Numbered from the stretch's first letter, positions 26,792 through 35,225 are shown. The stretch: 64,000 bases of DNA from Hymenobacter sp. UV11 (GCF_004684095.1 NZ_SRII01000007.1:62001-126000), one strand, 5' to 3'. Notes: generated from the letters alone by a model not told the origin. A program made the numbers and translations.

Positions 26792-27724
26792 ATGCTGGCA
26801 GTTGTGAACGAAGTAGGTAGCGCGTTTAACCTTTTGTATGAGAAGCTGCTGGGCTGGTTGCGCCAGCTTATTGTGATGCTGCCCAACCTGGTAGTGGCGC
26901 TTATTCTGCTGGTGCTCACCTTCGTAGTGGCGCGGCTGGTGCAGCGGCTGGTGCAGCGGTTTTTGCCACGGGTATCGCCCAGCGTCACGCTCAACAACCT
27001 GGTTTCGACCATTATCTACGTTATGACCCTGCTGGTGGGCACGTTCTTCGTGCTCACGGTGCTCAGCCTCGACAAAACGGTGACTTCCCTGCTGGCCGGC
27101 GTCGGTATCATTGGCTTGGCGCTGGGCTTCGCGTTTCAGGATATCGCGGCCAACTTCATCAGCGGCGTCATCATTGCCGTGCAACGGCCCTTCAACGTGG
27201 GCGACGTGATTGAAACCGACAAGTTCTTCGGCACCATCGAGCGCATCAGCCTGCGCACGCTCGACATTCGCCAGCCCACCGGCGAGCTGGTGATTGTGCC
27301 CAACCGCAAGGTGTTCGAAAACCCGCTCATCAACTTCACGCAGCAAACCGTGCGCCGCGTCGATATTGAGTGCGGCGTGGGCTATGAGTCGGACCTGGAG
27401 CAGGTGCAGGAAGTAGTGCTGGCGGCCATGCGCAGCCTGCCCGGCCTGGTGCCCGAGCGCAAGGTGGAGGTCATGTTCACGGCCTTTGCCGATAGCTCCA
27501 TTACGTTTCAGCTGCGGTTTTGGGTGCCCTTTCGGCGGCAGGTCGATTACGTAGAGGCTCGCAGTGAGGCCATTATCCGCATCAAGCGCGCCTTCGATGC
27601 GGCGGGCATCAACATTCCGTTTCCCATCCGCACGCTAAACCTGCACGCCGACGCGCTCGCCCAACTGGCCCCCGTGCTGCGCCGCGCCGCTACGCCTACC
27701 CCCCCGCCCGCCGCCGAAGCATAA
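26792..27724 (+). CDS. MscS-family mechanosensitive channel
   Basis: The protein has 310 residues. It contains three membrane helices: about 30-55 (LIVMLPNLVVALILLVLTFVV, described by position), 75-95 (IIYVMTLLVGTFFVLTVL), and the pore helix with LAGVGIIGLALGFAFQDIAANF. The beta domain has RPFNVGDVIE and VIVPNRKVFENPLINF, and a C-terminal alpha/beta domain follows. This is the small MscS class that opens under membrane tension to release solutes. ATG 26792 is used; the upstream TTG frame from 26723 covers the promoter region (TATCTTAG). It ends convergent to the vWA gene. Confidence 0.93.
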   Translation: MLAVVNEVGSAFNLLYEKLLGWLRQLIVMLPNLVVALILLVLTFVVARLVQRLVQRFLPRVSPSVTLNNLVSTIIYVMTLLVGTFFVLTVLSLDKTVTSLLAGVGIIGLALGFAFQDIAANFISGVIIAVQRPFNVGDVIETDKFFGTIERISLRTLDIRQPTGELVIVPNRKVFENPLINFTQQTVRRVDIECGVGYESDLEQVQEVVLAAMRSLPGLVPERKVEVMFTAFADSSITFQLRFWVPFRRQVDYVEARSEAIIRIKRAFDAAGINIPFPIRTLNLHADALAQLAPVLRRAATPTPPPAAEA

Positions 27725-27726
27725 CT

Positions 27727-27781
27727 ATTGGTTCTTGGTTCCTAGTTTGAACGACAACCAGGGACCAGCAACTAGAAACCG
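27727..27781. repeat. Short-period GGTTCCTGG-type repeat, inverted
   Basis: Contains TTGGTTCTTGGTTCC and, inverted, CCAGGGACCAGCAACTAG between the convergent mscS and vWA genes; it runs into the vWA stop. The same type of sequence recurs at 44740-44870. Confidence 0.6.
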
Positions 27782-28872
27782 ACGTAATTCCGTCCCTGAA
27801 TGGCCGCCGCCATCAGCTCCGGAAACCGGGCCGGCGTGCAGGCAAAGCTCGGGATGCCCAGCGCCGCCAGCTGCTCGGCCACGCGCCGGTCGAAGCTCGG
27901 CGCGCCCTCATCCGACAGGGCCAGCAGCACGATAAACTGCACGCCGCTGGCCTGGAGCGCGGCGGCGCGCTTCACCATTTCCACCACGCTACCCCCCTCA
28001 TAGAGGTCGGTCACGAGCACCAGAATGGTATCGGCGGGTCGGGTGATGAGCTGCTGGCAGTAGCTGAGGGCCAGGCTGATATCGGTGCCCCCGCCTAGTT
28101 GCACGCCAAAGAGCAGGTCCACCGGGTCGCGCAGCTCCTCGGTGAGGTTGACCACGGCCGTGTCAAATACTACCATGTGCGTTTTCACGGCGCGCAACGA
28201 AGCTAGCACCGCCCCAAATATGCCCGCGTACACCACCGATTCGGCCATTGAGCCGCTTTGGTCGAGGCAGAGTACGATTTCCTTCAGGGCTTGGCCGCGC
28301 CGGCCGTGGCCCACCAGCCGCGCCGGAATAACGCTACGGTAGGCCGGCTGGTAGTGCTTCAAATTGGCCCGAATGGTGGCGCCCCAGTCGATTTCGTGGT
28401 AGCGGGGCCGCGGGTTGCGCACCGACCGGCTCAGGGCGCCCTGCACGGCCTGGCGCAGCGGCTGGGCCAGCTTTTGCTCCAGCTCGCGCACCACCTTGGC
28501 CACTACCTTGCGGGCGGTGGCCTTGGCTTTGGCGGGCATTACGCGGCTTAGCGAGAGCAGGGTGGCTACCAAATGCACGTCGGCCTGCACGGTGCGTAGA
28601 ATCTCGGGCTCCAGCAGCAGCTGGTTGAGGCCCAGGCGGTCCATCGCGTCCTGCTGCATCACGGCCACCACATCAGCCGGAAAATACTGCCGGATGTCGC
28701 CCAACCAGCGGCTCACGCGCGGGGCCGAGCCGCCCAGGCCGCCCTTGCGCTCGCCATCGTAGAGGGCCGTCAGAGCCTGGTCGAGCGGGCCGTAGTCGGC
28801 GGGCATTTCGATGCTATTGTCAGCATCGGCGGCCGCGCCGAGCACAAGTTTCCAGCGGGGCGCGTTGGCCAT
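27772..28872 (-). CDS. vWA domain protein (CoxE/YehP-like), partner of the MoxR ATPase
   Basis: The protein has 366 residues. The N-terminal half is helical (to about 150). The C-terminal vWA domain has a MIDAS site: DQSGS (204-208), GGTD (261-264) and TD at 288-289, so it should bind Mg2+ and a ligand. Such vWA proteins work with MoxR-type AAA+ ATPases, as CoxE/D and YehP/L. It is the last gene of the cluster that starts with the SWIM protein at 38278. A 26-bp palindrome lies 50-115 bases upstream. The role is inferred from association only. Confidence 0.85.
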   Translation of the reverse strand: MANAPRWKLVLGAAADADNSIEMPADYGPLDQALTALYDGERKGGLGGSAPRVSRWLGDIRQYFPADVVAVMQQDAMDRLGLNQLLLEPEILRTVQADVHLVATLLSLSRVMPAKAKATARKVVAKVVRELEQKLAQPLRQAVQGALSRSVRNPRPRYHEIDWGATIRANLKHYQPAYRSVIPARLVGHGRRGQALKEIVLCLDQSGSMAESVVYAGIFGAVLASLRAVKTHMVVFDTAVVNLTEELRDPVDLLFGVQLGGGTDISLALSYCQQLITRPADTILVLVTDLYEGGSVVEMVKRAAALQASGVQFIVLLALSDEGAPSFDRRVAEQLAALGIPSFACTPARFPELMAAAIQGRNYVGF

Positions 28873-28921
28873 GGGCAGCAGGGGTAGGGCTGATTGGAAA
28901 GTAGTTTGGGTTAGTTAGGCT

Positions 28922-28987
28922 AAAATACAGCCGCCGCCACGACAACAGGCACTTGTATGCTTGTTGTCGTGGCGGCGGCTGTATTTT
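28922..28987. repeat. Perfect 26-bp inverted repeat upstream of the vWA gene
   Basis: Arms at 28922-28947 and 28962-28987 are exact complements with a 14-base loop; each arm contains CCGCCGCCACGACAACA or its complement. It falls in the 252-base gap between the Imm51-like and vWA genes and could act as a terminator, attenuator or 5' mRNA structure. Confidence 0.85.
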
Positions 28988-29124
28988 GGCGTAGCTCCAG
29001 CAGTTTAGCGTCAAGCCTTTAACGACTCGCGCCGCAGAGGCATTATAAGCTGCGCGGGGCATAAAAAACCAGTTCCGACCTGCCCGGCAGGCGGAAGAGT
29101 ACCCAACGCGGGGGTAGACGGCAG

Positions 29125-29484
29125 CTATGCGAAGAAATCCTCCGGGTCGGCCTGCGCGAAGTACTTCTTCAGCTTACCCAAATCGCCGAAATACGGCAGC
29201 ACCAGGGTCATAAAGTCGCGCACCGCATCGGGGCTCTCGGCGTAGGCCACGAACGTGGTATCGTCCTCCGCAAACTCCAATTGGTCGAGCAACTCGGGCT
29301 GAAACTCTTCGATAATCGTTTCGATATGCTCGCGCCACGACAGGCCATCGCCGCCGTAGCCGTAGTCTTCGAATAGCTGATAATAATCGTCGAGGCCGCT
29401 CACCTCCGCCAAAATGACGAACTGACGAGTCGAGTCAGCGTCGGATTTAGCGGTGGCGACTTTGAAAGGATAAGTAGACGACAT
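29125..29484 (-). CDS. Imm51-like immunity-family protein
   Basis: The protein has 119 residues. The pattern DDYYQLFEDYGYGGDGLSW, HIETIIEEFQPELLDQLEF, TTFVAYAESPDAVRDF, PYFGDL and ADPEDFF resembles the Imm51 family of immunity proteins, which neutralise toxins in polymorphic toxin systems. It is acidic, as usual for immunity proteins. No signal peptide. It lies 39 bases after the 2H phosphoesterase gene in the same operon, and no obvious cognate toxin gene is visible nearby. The assignment is by eye and needs a profile search. Confidence 0.6.
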   Translation of the reverse strand: MSSTYPFKVATAKSDADSTRQFVILAEVSGLDDYYQLFEDYGYGGDGLSWREHIETIIEEFQPELLDQLEFAEDDTTFVAYAESPDAVRDFMTLVLPYFGDLGKLKKYFAQADPEDFFA

Positions 29485-29523
29485 AGGACAAAAAAAAGAA
29501 TAAAGGGTTAGAGTTGAAAGGTA

Positions 29524-30210
29524 TTATCTGCTTAGCAAATACTCGTCCAGTACAACGGTATTTCTGGCGCGCTGGTACCAATCGTTATAAACTAATTCTA
29601 GCTTGTTCACCTCGAAGGTGCCAAAAAAATGGCGTTCGTATTTTTTGAGGTTTGCCAGCAGCTTAGCTGGGTTTTGCAGAGGGGTTTTAAAGCGAATAAT
29701 AGTTGAGTGGGCAGTCTGGATACTGTATCGCTTATCAATAGATTGCTGTAAATCAGAATCTTGAAATAAATTTCTGATATCTGTGCGCAACTCTTCCAGT
29801 TCCTTGCCCTGCGGAAAGCCCTGCGCCAGAATGCCGCTCGCTGAGGCCGTAAGTCCCTGATAAGTTAGCCTGAAAGGGGGAATAAATTGAATAATTTGGC
29901 GTAGCGCGCAACGGTAACTTGCGGGGTTGATTTCGTGCAGCTTAAAATCGGGATAACAAGAAATAATTGATAAAATTGTGAGGTGAATATCAGTAGGTGG
30001 GTAATAGTACTGTGCGGGCTCGGTAAGTTGAAATTCAGCCATCATTTCGGCGAGGGCCGCCGTGATGGGCGCCGACGGCCGGGCCAGCAGCGTAATCCCG
30101 CGCCGGGTATCCTGGGGCGAATCAATAAGCGGGTCCAGTTCGGCCTCGCCGCGGCCCAGCCGGGGTAGGGCCGCCTGGCGTAGGGCATCGTAGGTAGCTT
30201 GCAGGGGCAT
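29524..30210 (-). CDS. 2H phosphoesterase (2'-5' RNA ligase-like)
   Basis: The protein has 228 residues. Two HxT motifs typical of the 2H superfamily are present: HLT (76-78, DIHLTIL) and HST (168-170, AHSTII). This family hydrolyses or ligates 2',3'-cyclic phosphates of RNA or acts on ADP-ribose 1'',2''-cyclic phosphate. It follows the DUF5682 gene by 18 bases and so is likely co-transcribed. Such a phosphoesterase is not a standard member of the MoxR/vWA/SWIM gene set I know, so it may be an accessory gene acting on nucleic acid or nucleotide products. Confidence 0.82.
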   Translation of the reverse strand: MPLQATYDALRQAALPRLGRGEAELDPLIDSPQDTRRGITLLARPSAPITAALAEMMAEFQLTEPAQYYYPPTDIHLTILSIISCYPDFKLHEINPASYRCALRQIIQFIPPFRLTYQGLTASASGILAQGFPQGKELEELRTDIRNLFQDSDLQQSIDKRYSIQTAHSTIIRFKTPLQNPAKLLANLKKYERHFFGTFEVNKLELVYNDWYQRARNTVVLDEYLLSR

Positions 30211-30228
30211 GGTAGGGGTAGCGCTACC

Positions 30229-32526
30229 TTAAATATACGCCCCCACCAATTGGCGTAGCACGGGCAGCACCCGCGCGCCGCGCGCCCAATCGAAGGCCAG
30301 TACCTCGGCCGCCGCGCGCGGCGCGGCCGCATCGGCCGCCGCCAGTTCCAGCAGCTGCCGGCGTTCGGGCGCCGAAAACTCGGCAAACGCTCGGCGCAGC
30401 AGCGGCACTATTTCGCGAAAAACCTCTTCAGCCAGGCCCCCCAGCCAGGTATCGAGCAGGTCGAACAGCGGGCGGTGATGAATGAGCACCAAGCCCGAGC
30501 CGCGCAGGAAGCCCGCAATCCAGGCCGTGGCGTAGGTGGTGGGCTGGGCAGGCGCCAGTGCCAGGCCCAGTGCGGTGGCCGTATCGTCGGCCGTGGCCTG
30601 CTGCGCATCAAATAACAGGCGGGTGGCAGCGCCGGCCAGCAGTCCGTTGCTAGTCGCGCCGCGGGCCACGGCCGCCAGCGCGGCGTACCAGTCGGCCGCG
30701 TGGCGGGCATCTTCCAGCAGGCGAATGGCGGCGTGCGTTGCTTCCAGTTGCTCCAGCAAGGGTTGGGCTGCCTCCGTGTCGAGGCCGGCGCAGGCGGCGG
30801 GAAGGCCAATGGCCAGGCGCGGCACCAGCTGCGCCACCACCTGGGCCACCTGGCTGGTATCGGTGCGGCGCACGTTGCCGTAGCGCAATACCTGGGCCAG
30901 GGGGGGTAGGGCGCCGAGCAGGTGCGTCACGTCGCGGGTGTCGGCGGCCAGGGTTTCGAGGCGAGCCACCAGCGGCCCGATGGCCGGGCCCAGGTCGGCG
31001 CGCAGGGCCTCATCGAGCAGCTGGCTCACGGCGGGCAGGGTAGGGGCCTCGGCGGCGCGGGCGGTGGCGCGGGCGGCGGCGGCGGCCAGCACCGTATTGC
31101 CCCAGCGGCCGGCATCGAGTACAGCCAGCGCCATTTCGGGCGGCCATTCCAGCTCCCATTCTTCGTGGAAGGTGCCGGCTTTACCCTCGGCCACGCGCTG
31201 CTGCCGGCCCCAGTTGATGGCCAGCAGGCGCAGGCGGTGCAGCAAATGGCTGCGCAGCAGGTGGGTTTCCTGGCGCAGGTCCAGGGCCAGCGGCTTGCGA
31301 CTCGGCTCGGGCTTGAGGCGCAGGGCGCGCTGCTGCTGGCTTAGGTCCTGCTGCAGAGGGGTAGCGGGCTGGCCGGGGGGCACTTCGCCCAGCTTTTCGC
31401 CCAGCACCAGCTCGCGCTGCACCACAGCCAGGCCCTCGGCGTAGCCGCCGCCCAGCAGCGCCACAGCGGCCTCCTGGAGTTCCTCAATGCCCGGCAGGCT
31501 GAGTCCGCGCACGGCGGCCAGCGTGGTGGCCAGCCGCACCGCCTCAATGGCGTGAGCCGACGACGCGGCCAAATCCTGGGCGCGCAGCAGCCGGGCGGCG
31601 CGCACCATCCACTGCGTCACGACCTCGGCGCGGGGGGTAGTAAACAGCAGCTCGTACCAGGCCGGCGACAGCACGCCCGCCCCGTAGCCCGCGCTGGTTG
31701 AGAGCCGCTCGTAGGTCCACGGCAGCCAGGTGGCCTCCACGGGTGCCTTTTTCAGTCCTTTAAGTAGCGCCTTGTCTTCCTTCTTCTGAAAGTTGGGGTC
31801 CGTGAGCACCGGCGCGTGCCAGGCGCCGCACACCACCGCCACGCGGGGGTAGCCCTGGGCCAGGGTAGCGCGCAGGGTTTCACGCATGTAGGCCTCGCGC
31901 AGCAGGGTTTCGGCGGTTTCGGGGCGTTGCGATTCTTCGCGCAGGGCCGTCATCAGCTCCAGCACCAGGGCAAACGTGTCGGCGTTGCCGGGCGCGTGCT
32001 CCAGGTGCGTTTCCCACCACTGCTCCGAGTCGGCGTAGCCCGCCAGCCGGGCCAGGTACGCCACGGGGTCATGAGTTAATTGGGAATCGGGAATGAGGAA
32101 GGTGGAATTGTCGTCGGGGGCTGGCGCTGCTTCCGGCGGCGCGTCTTCTTGCGGGACCGCCTCATCCAGCATTAATTCTTCCTTTTCACTTCCTAATTCC
32201 TCTCTAGCGAAGCGAATGGCCATCGGCAGGTCGAAGCACCGCACGTGCGCGCCTTCGCGCTGGCACCAGCGCACGGCCTGCCACTCGGGCGAAAACTCGG
32301 CAAACGGCAAAAACGTGGCTTGGCCCGGCTGCCTGGGGTTGTGCAGCAGCAACGCCACCGGCGGCACCAGCGCCGGGTCGCGGAGGGTAGCCAGGGCGGC
32401 CTCGCCATCGGCGGGGCACTCTAGCAGCACGATATCGGGCCGAAACGTATCGAGTGCCGCCAAGAGGCTGGCGGCACTGCCAGGGCCATGGTGACGAATT
32501 CCAAACAGGCGCAGGTCGGGGGGCAT
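30229..32526 (-). CDS. DUF5682 family protein (YehM-like)
   Basis: The protein has 765 residues and begins MPPDLRLFGIRHHGPGS, the DUF5682 start. Three short motifs resemble the TraB/EreA/ChaN fold: GIRHHG (9-14), LLECPADGE (34-42, acidic) and CGAWHAP (233-239). Residues about 110-152 form a low-complexity linker made by AT-rich repeat-like DNA (around 32070-32210). The remaining ~500 residues are Ala/Leu-rich helical repeats. It corresponds to the YehM member of the E. coli yeh gene set. ATG 32526 is used; the TTG at 32547 adds a 7-residue extension. The enzymatic reading is inference. Confidence 0.82.
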   Translation of the reverse strand: MPPDLRLFGIRHHGPGSAASLLAALDTFRPDIVLLECPADGEAALATLRDPALVPPVALLLHNPRQPGQATFLPFAEFSPEWQAVRWCQREGAHVRCFDLPMAIRFAREELGSEKEELMLDEAVPQEDAPPEAAPAPDDNSTFLIPDSQLTHDPVAYLARLAGYADSEQWWETHLEHAPGNADTFALVLELMTALREESQRPETAETLLREAYMRETLRATLAQGYPRVAVVCGAWHAPVLTDPNFQKKEDKALLKGLKKAPVEATWLPWTYERLSTSAGYGAGVLSPAWYELLFTTPRAEVVTQWMVRAARLLRAQDLAASSAHAIEAVRLATTLAAVRGLSLPGIEELQEAAVALLGGGYAEGLAVVQRELVLGEKLGEVPPGQPATPLQQDLSQQQRALRLKPEPSRKPLALDLRQETHLLRSHLLHRLRLLAINWGRQQRVAEGKAGTFHEEWELEWPPEMALAVLDAGRWGNTVLAAAAARATARAAEAPTLPAVSQLLDEALRADLGPAIGPLVARLETLAADTRDVTHLLGALPPLAQVLRYGNVRRTDTSQVAQVVAQLVPRLAIGLPAACAGLDTEAAQPLLEQLEATHAAIRLLEDARHAADWYAALAAVARGATSNGLLAGAATRLLFDAQQATADDTATALGLALAPAQPTTYATAWIAGFLRGSGLVLIHHRPLFDLLDTWLGGLAEEVFREIVPLLRRAFAEFSAPERRQLLELAAADAAAPRAAAEVLAFDWARGARVLPVLRQLVGAYI

Positions 32527-32842
32527 AGTGCAAGCGGGCTGCGCCAAGTGATGTCAGTCGGCAAAGCCAACTTGTGCGCAAGCAGCAAGGTAGGAATATT
32601 AATAAAAAAGTGGGCCGAGCATAGTGAGTTTAAGAAGGATTATTTATTAGTTTTGTGCTGTTTTAAAAATCAACGTTACTGCAAGTTCTTCTACTCGTAA
32701 TTAGTAAAAAAAGCGATTTAAAAGTTGAATAGTACCAAAAAATAGCATTTTTGGCACGATTTTATTCAATAAACCAACTCCCGGATTTTTGTAGGTTGAG
32801 TCACTGCTTCTCTGTCTTTTCTACCATTCTTCTATCAGCCCT
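32527..32842. other. 316-base AT-rich gap inside the MoxR/vWA cluster
   Basis: This is visibly more AT-rich than its surroundings and separates the minus-strand DUF5682 gene from the plus-strand tandem paralogues. It contains no convincing ORF. A GATTTTTG sequence (32784-32791) is a one-base variant of the -7 box, about 51 bases before the first paralogue. It probably carries the divergent promoters. Confidence 0.5.
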
Positions 32843-33253
32843 ATGTATTCAAACTTATACTCTACCACCTTCCTGGAAATTGCTTACCGCTCCGACCTGG
32901 GCTTGCTTATGGGCCGCTGGCTGTGCTCCGTAGCCGAGGCCGAGCTGCACGTCGGCTATGAGGCTCTGCGCCAGGCCGCGCTGCATCATGGCTGCGGCTA
33001 TTGGCTCATCGATTCGCGCCGCCGCGTGTGCCGCCTAAGTAGCGCCGAATGGGTGACGACGCACTACTTGCCCCAGGTGCAGCAGGCGCTGGGCCAGCCG
33101 CTGCGTGTGGGCGTGCTGGTGCTGCCCGACTACTTGGCCAGCCAGCCCCAGGCCTACTGCAACTGCCCCCTCAGCGCGCCCGTGCAGTTTGCCCGCTTCG
33201 TAGACGAGGGCGCGGCCAATACCTGGCTGTCTGCCGCGCTGGTAGGGGAGTAG
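32843..33253 (+). CDS. Hypothetical protein, tandem paralogue 1
   Basis: The protein has 136 residues with no signal peptide or membrane segment. Features: FLEIAYRSDLG, MGRWLCSVAEAELHVGYEAL, WLIDSRRR, LPQVQQALGQPLRVGVLVLP and VQFARFVDEGAANTWL. Alternating strands and helices suggest a STAS/SpoIIAA-like fold, and similar proteins occur widely in Hymenobacter, but I know no function. The next gene is about 70% identical by eye, so this is a tandem duplication. The pair runs against the surrounding operon, between DUF5682 and the small MoxR-linked gene. Confidence 0.8.
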   Translation: MYSNLYSTTFLEIAYRSDLGLLMGRWLCSVAEAELHVGYEALRQAALHHGCGYWLIDSRRRVCRLSSAEWVTTHYLPQVQQALGQPLRVGVLVLPDYLASQPQAYCNCPLSAPVQFARFVDEGAANTWLSAALVGE

Positions 33254-33332
33254 GGCAGCGGCTCGTTCTTCACCGACTGCTGCGTAGTTTTAGCGCGCGT
33301 CTGTAGTTCATCCGCGGCTGCCTTGCCACCCT

Positions 33333-33734
33333 ATGTCGCCCACCCAGTTTTCCACTGATTTTCTGCAAATTGCTTACCGCCCCGACCTCGGCCACCTCAC
33401 CGGCCGCTGGCTGCGCTCCGTAGCCGAGGCGGAGCTGCACACCGGCTACGCGGCCTTACGCCAAGCGGCGCTACACCACGGCTGCGGCCATTGGCTCATC
33501 GACTCGCGCCGCCGCACCAACCGCAGCCTCAACGGCCCCGAGTGGGTCACTACCCAGTTTTTACCGCAGGTGCAGCAGGCACTGGGCCAGCCGTTACGCG
33601 TGTGCTTCCTAGTGCTGCCCGGCTACCTCGCCTCCCTGCCCAATGCGGCCCAAGTCGCTGCGCCCGACAGCCCCGTGCAGTTCGCCCGTTTCGTGGACGA
33701 GGGCGCCGCCAATGCGTGGCTGGCGGGGGGGTAG
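33333..33734 (+). CDS. Hypothetical protein, tandem paralogue 2
   Basis: The protein has 133 residues and aligns with the preceding gene over its length: FLQIAYRPDLG, TGRWLRSVAEAELHTGY, ALRQAALHHGCG, HWLIDSRRR, LPQVQQALGQPLRV, PVQFARFVDEGAANAWL. It differs most after position 100. The 79-base gap to paralogue 1 suggests the two may share a transcript. The two genes interrupt the minus-strand MoxR cluster. Function unknown; a regulatory or sensor STAS-like role is only a guess. Confidence 0.8.
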   Translation: MSPTQFSTDFLQIAYRPDLGHLTGRWLRSVAEAELHTGYAALRQAALHHGCGHWLIDSRRRTNRSLNGPEWVTTQFLPQVQQALGQPLRVCFLVLPGYLASLPNAAQVAAPDSPVQFARFVDEGAANAWLAGG

Positions 33735-33770
33735 GGGCACATTCGTTAGATAAGTTGCGGTTGGCGCTTC

Positions 33771-34106
33771 TCAAGGTGTTGGCCGACTTTTGAAATAATT
33801 AGCCAAGCGTATTTCTACCGTGCGCTTCACTTCGGTATCGGCTGCTAGCGCGAGGGCTTGCTGCAAGGCTTCGGCAGATAATAGGTCTACTGCGTGTATT
33901 AGGGACCATTCTACGCCAAGGCTGTCGGCGTCAGGTGGTGGGCCTAGGTTGATAAGAGCAATAGCGTGCTCTTGTGAGAGTGGTGCGGTAAGCTGCTGCA
34001 CAAATTCATCAAAGAGTAAAAAAGGAAAAGAATCAACGGCGGACGTACTCGCGTCCGGCAGTGGCCCTAGCGCTTGGAGACGAGCCATAATGGTCGCATT
34101 ATTCAT
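33771..34106 (-). CDS. Small acidic protein translationally coupled to MoxR
   Basis: The protein has 111 residues. Its ATG overlaps the MoxR stop codon by one base (TAATG), a standard coupling signal, so it is made in proportion to the ATPase. It is acidic and mostly helical, with repeated short motifs such as LGPLPDAS and LGPPPDAD, and a VEWSLIHAVDLL segment. Size and acidity are like immunity proteins, and that segment vaguely recalls the WSLLH of Imm30, but I do not assign it. It may be a cofactor or substrate adaptor of the ATPase. Confidence 0.7.
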   Translation of the reverse strand: MNNATIMARLQALGPLPDASTSAVDSFPFLLFDEFVQQLTAPLSQEHAIALINLGPPPDADSLGVEWSLIHAVDLLSAEALQQALALAADTEVKRTVEIRLANYFKSRPTP

Positions 34107-35185
34107 TACTCCACTGCCTCCCTACACGCCCTATACAAATCCTGCCAGCCTTCGCGCTCCTTCACCACGGTTTCGAGGTATTCGAGCCACACCACGCGGT
34201 CGGGGGTAGGGTCTTTGATAACGGCCCCGGTGAGGCCGGCGGCCAGGTCGGCGGCGCGCAGGGTGCCGTCGCCGAAGTAGGCGGCCAGCGCCTGCCCGGC
34301 GTTCATCACCGAGATGGCCTCGCCGGTGCTGAGCGTGCCGCTGGGGCTTTTGAGCTTGGTTTTGCCGTTGTCGGTGCGGCCCTGGCGCAACTCCCGAAAC
34401 ACGGTGACGAGGCGCTGAATCTGGGCCAGGGCGGGTGCCTCGGCGGGCAGCTGCAGGGTGCGGCCCTGCTTCTCGACGCGGGTTTGCACAATCTGCACTT
34501 CCTCAGCCAGAGTGGCGGGCAGGGGTAGCACCACGGCGTTGAAGCGGCGGCGCAGGGCGCTGCTCAACTCGTTCACGCCCCGGTCGCGGTCGTTGGCGGT
34601 GGCTATCACGTTGAAGCCCTGCGTAGCCTGAATCTCGGTGCTCAGCTCGGGTATCGGCAGCACTTTTTCGGAGAGCATGGTCAGCAGCGTATCCTGCACA
34701 TCCGACGGGATGCGGGTCAGCTCCTCGATGCGCACGAGCTGGCCGTCCTGCATGCCGCGGTAGAGGGGGCTGGGCACCAGCGCGGCCAGTGAGGGGCCCT
34801 CAGCCAGCAGGCGGGCGTAGTTCCAGGAGTAGCGCAGGCTGTCTTCGGCGGTGCCGGCGGTGCCCTGCACCAGCAGGTTGGTGTGCCCGCTGATGGCGGC
34901 GGTAATGTGCTCACTCACCCAGCTTTTGGCCGTGCCGGGCACGCCCAGCAACAGCAGCGCACGGTCGGTAGCCAAGGTAGCCACGGCAATTTCCATCAGC
35001 CGCCGCTGGCCAATGTACTTAGGCTCAATCTCGAAGCCATTAGCAAGCTTACCCCCCAGCAGATAGGTAACTACCGCCCAAGGCGACAGTTGCCAGCCCG
35101 GCGGCTTGGGGCGGTCGTCATCAGCGCGCAGGGCGGCCAGCTCTTCAGCATACAATTCTTCTGCGTGAGGGCGGAGGGCAGTCAT
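34106..35185 (-). CDS. MoxR-family AAA+ ATPase (YehL-like)
   Basis: The protein has 359 residues. Walker A is GVPGTAKS (81-88), with Ala in place of the usual second Gly. Walker B is LVRIEELTR (150-158), sensor 1 is IATAND (194-199), and the arginine finger lies in LRRRF (211-215). The C-terminal lid follows. MoxR ATPases act as remodelling chaperones with vWA partners. ATG 35185 is chosen because the 15 upstream in-frame codons translate repeat DNA (35190-35220). It is in the same operon as the SWIM/DUF5691 fusion, 93 bases downstream of it, and overlaps the small gene at its 3' end. Confidence 0.93.
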   Translation of the reverse strand: MTALRPHAEELYAEELAALRADDDRPKPPGWQLSPWAVVTYLLGGKLANGFEIEPKYIGQRRLMEIAVATLATDRALLLLGVPGTAKSWVSEHITAAISGHTNLLVQGTAGTAEDSLRYSWNYARLLAEGPSLAALVPSPLYRGMQDGQLVRIEELTRIPSDVQDTLLTMLSEKVLPIPELSTEIQATQGFNVIATANDRDRGVNELSSALRRRFNAVVLPLPATLAEEVQIVQTRVEKQGRTLQLPAEAPALAQIQRLVTVFRELRQGRTDNGKTKLKSPSGTLSTGEAISVMNAGQALAAYFGDGTLRAADLAAGLTGAVIKDPTPDRVVWLEYLETVVKEREGWQDLYRACREAVE

Positions 35186-35225
35186 TTTCAGTGAGCAATT
35201 AACAGTGAGCAAAGTAAAACCGTTT

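Noticed and set aside
28922..28987. Integron attC or phage attachment site
   Set aside because: No integrase gene or direct repeat, and the element is a simple perfect palindrome.
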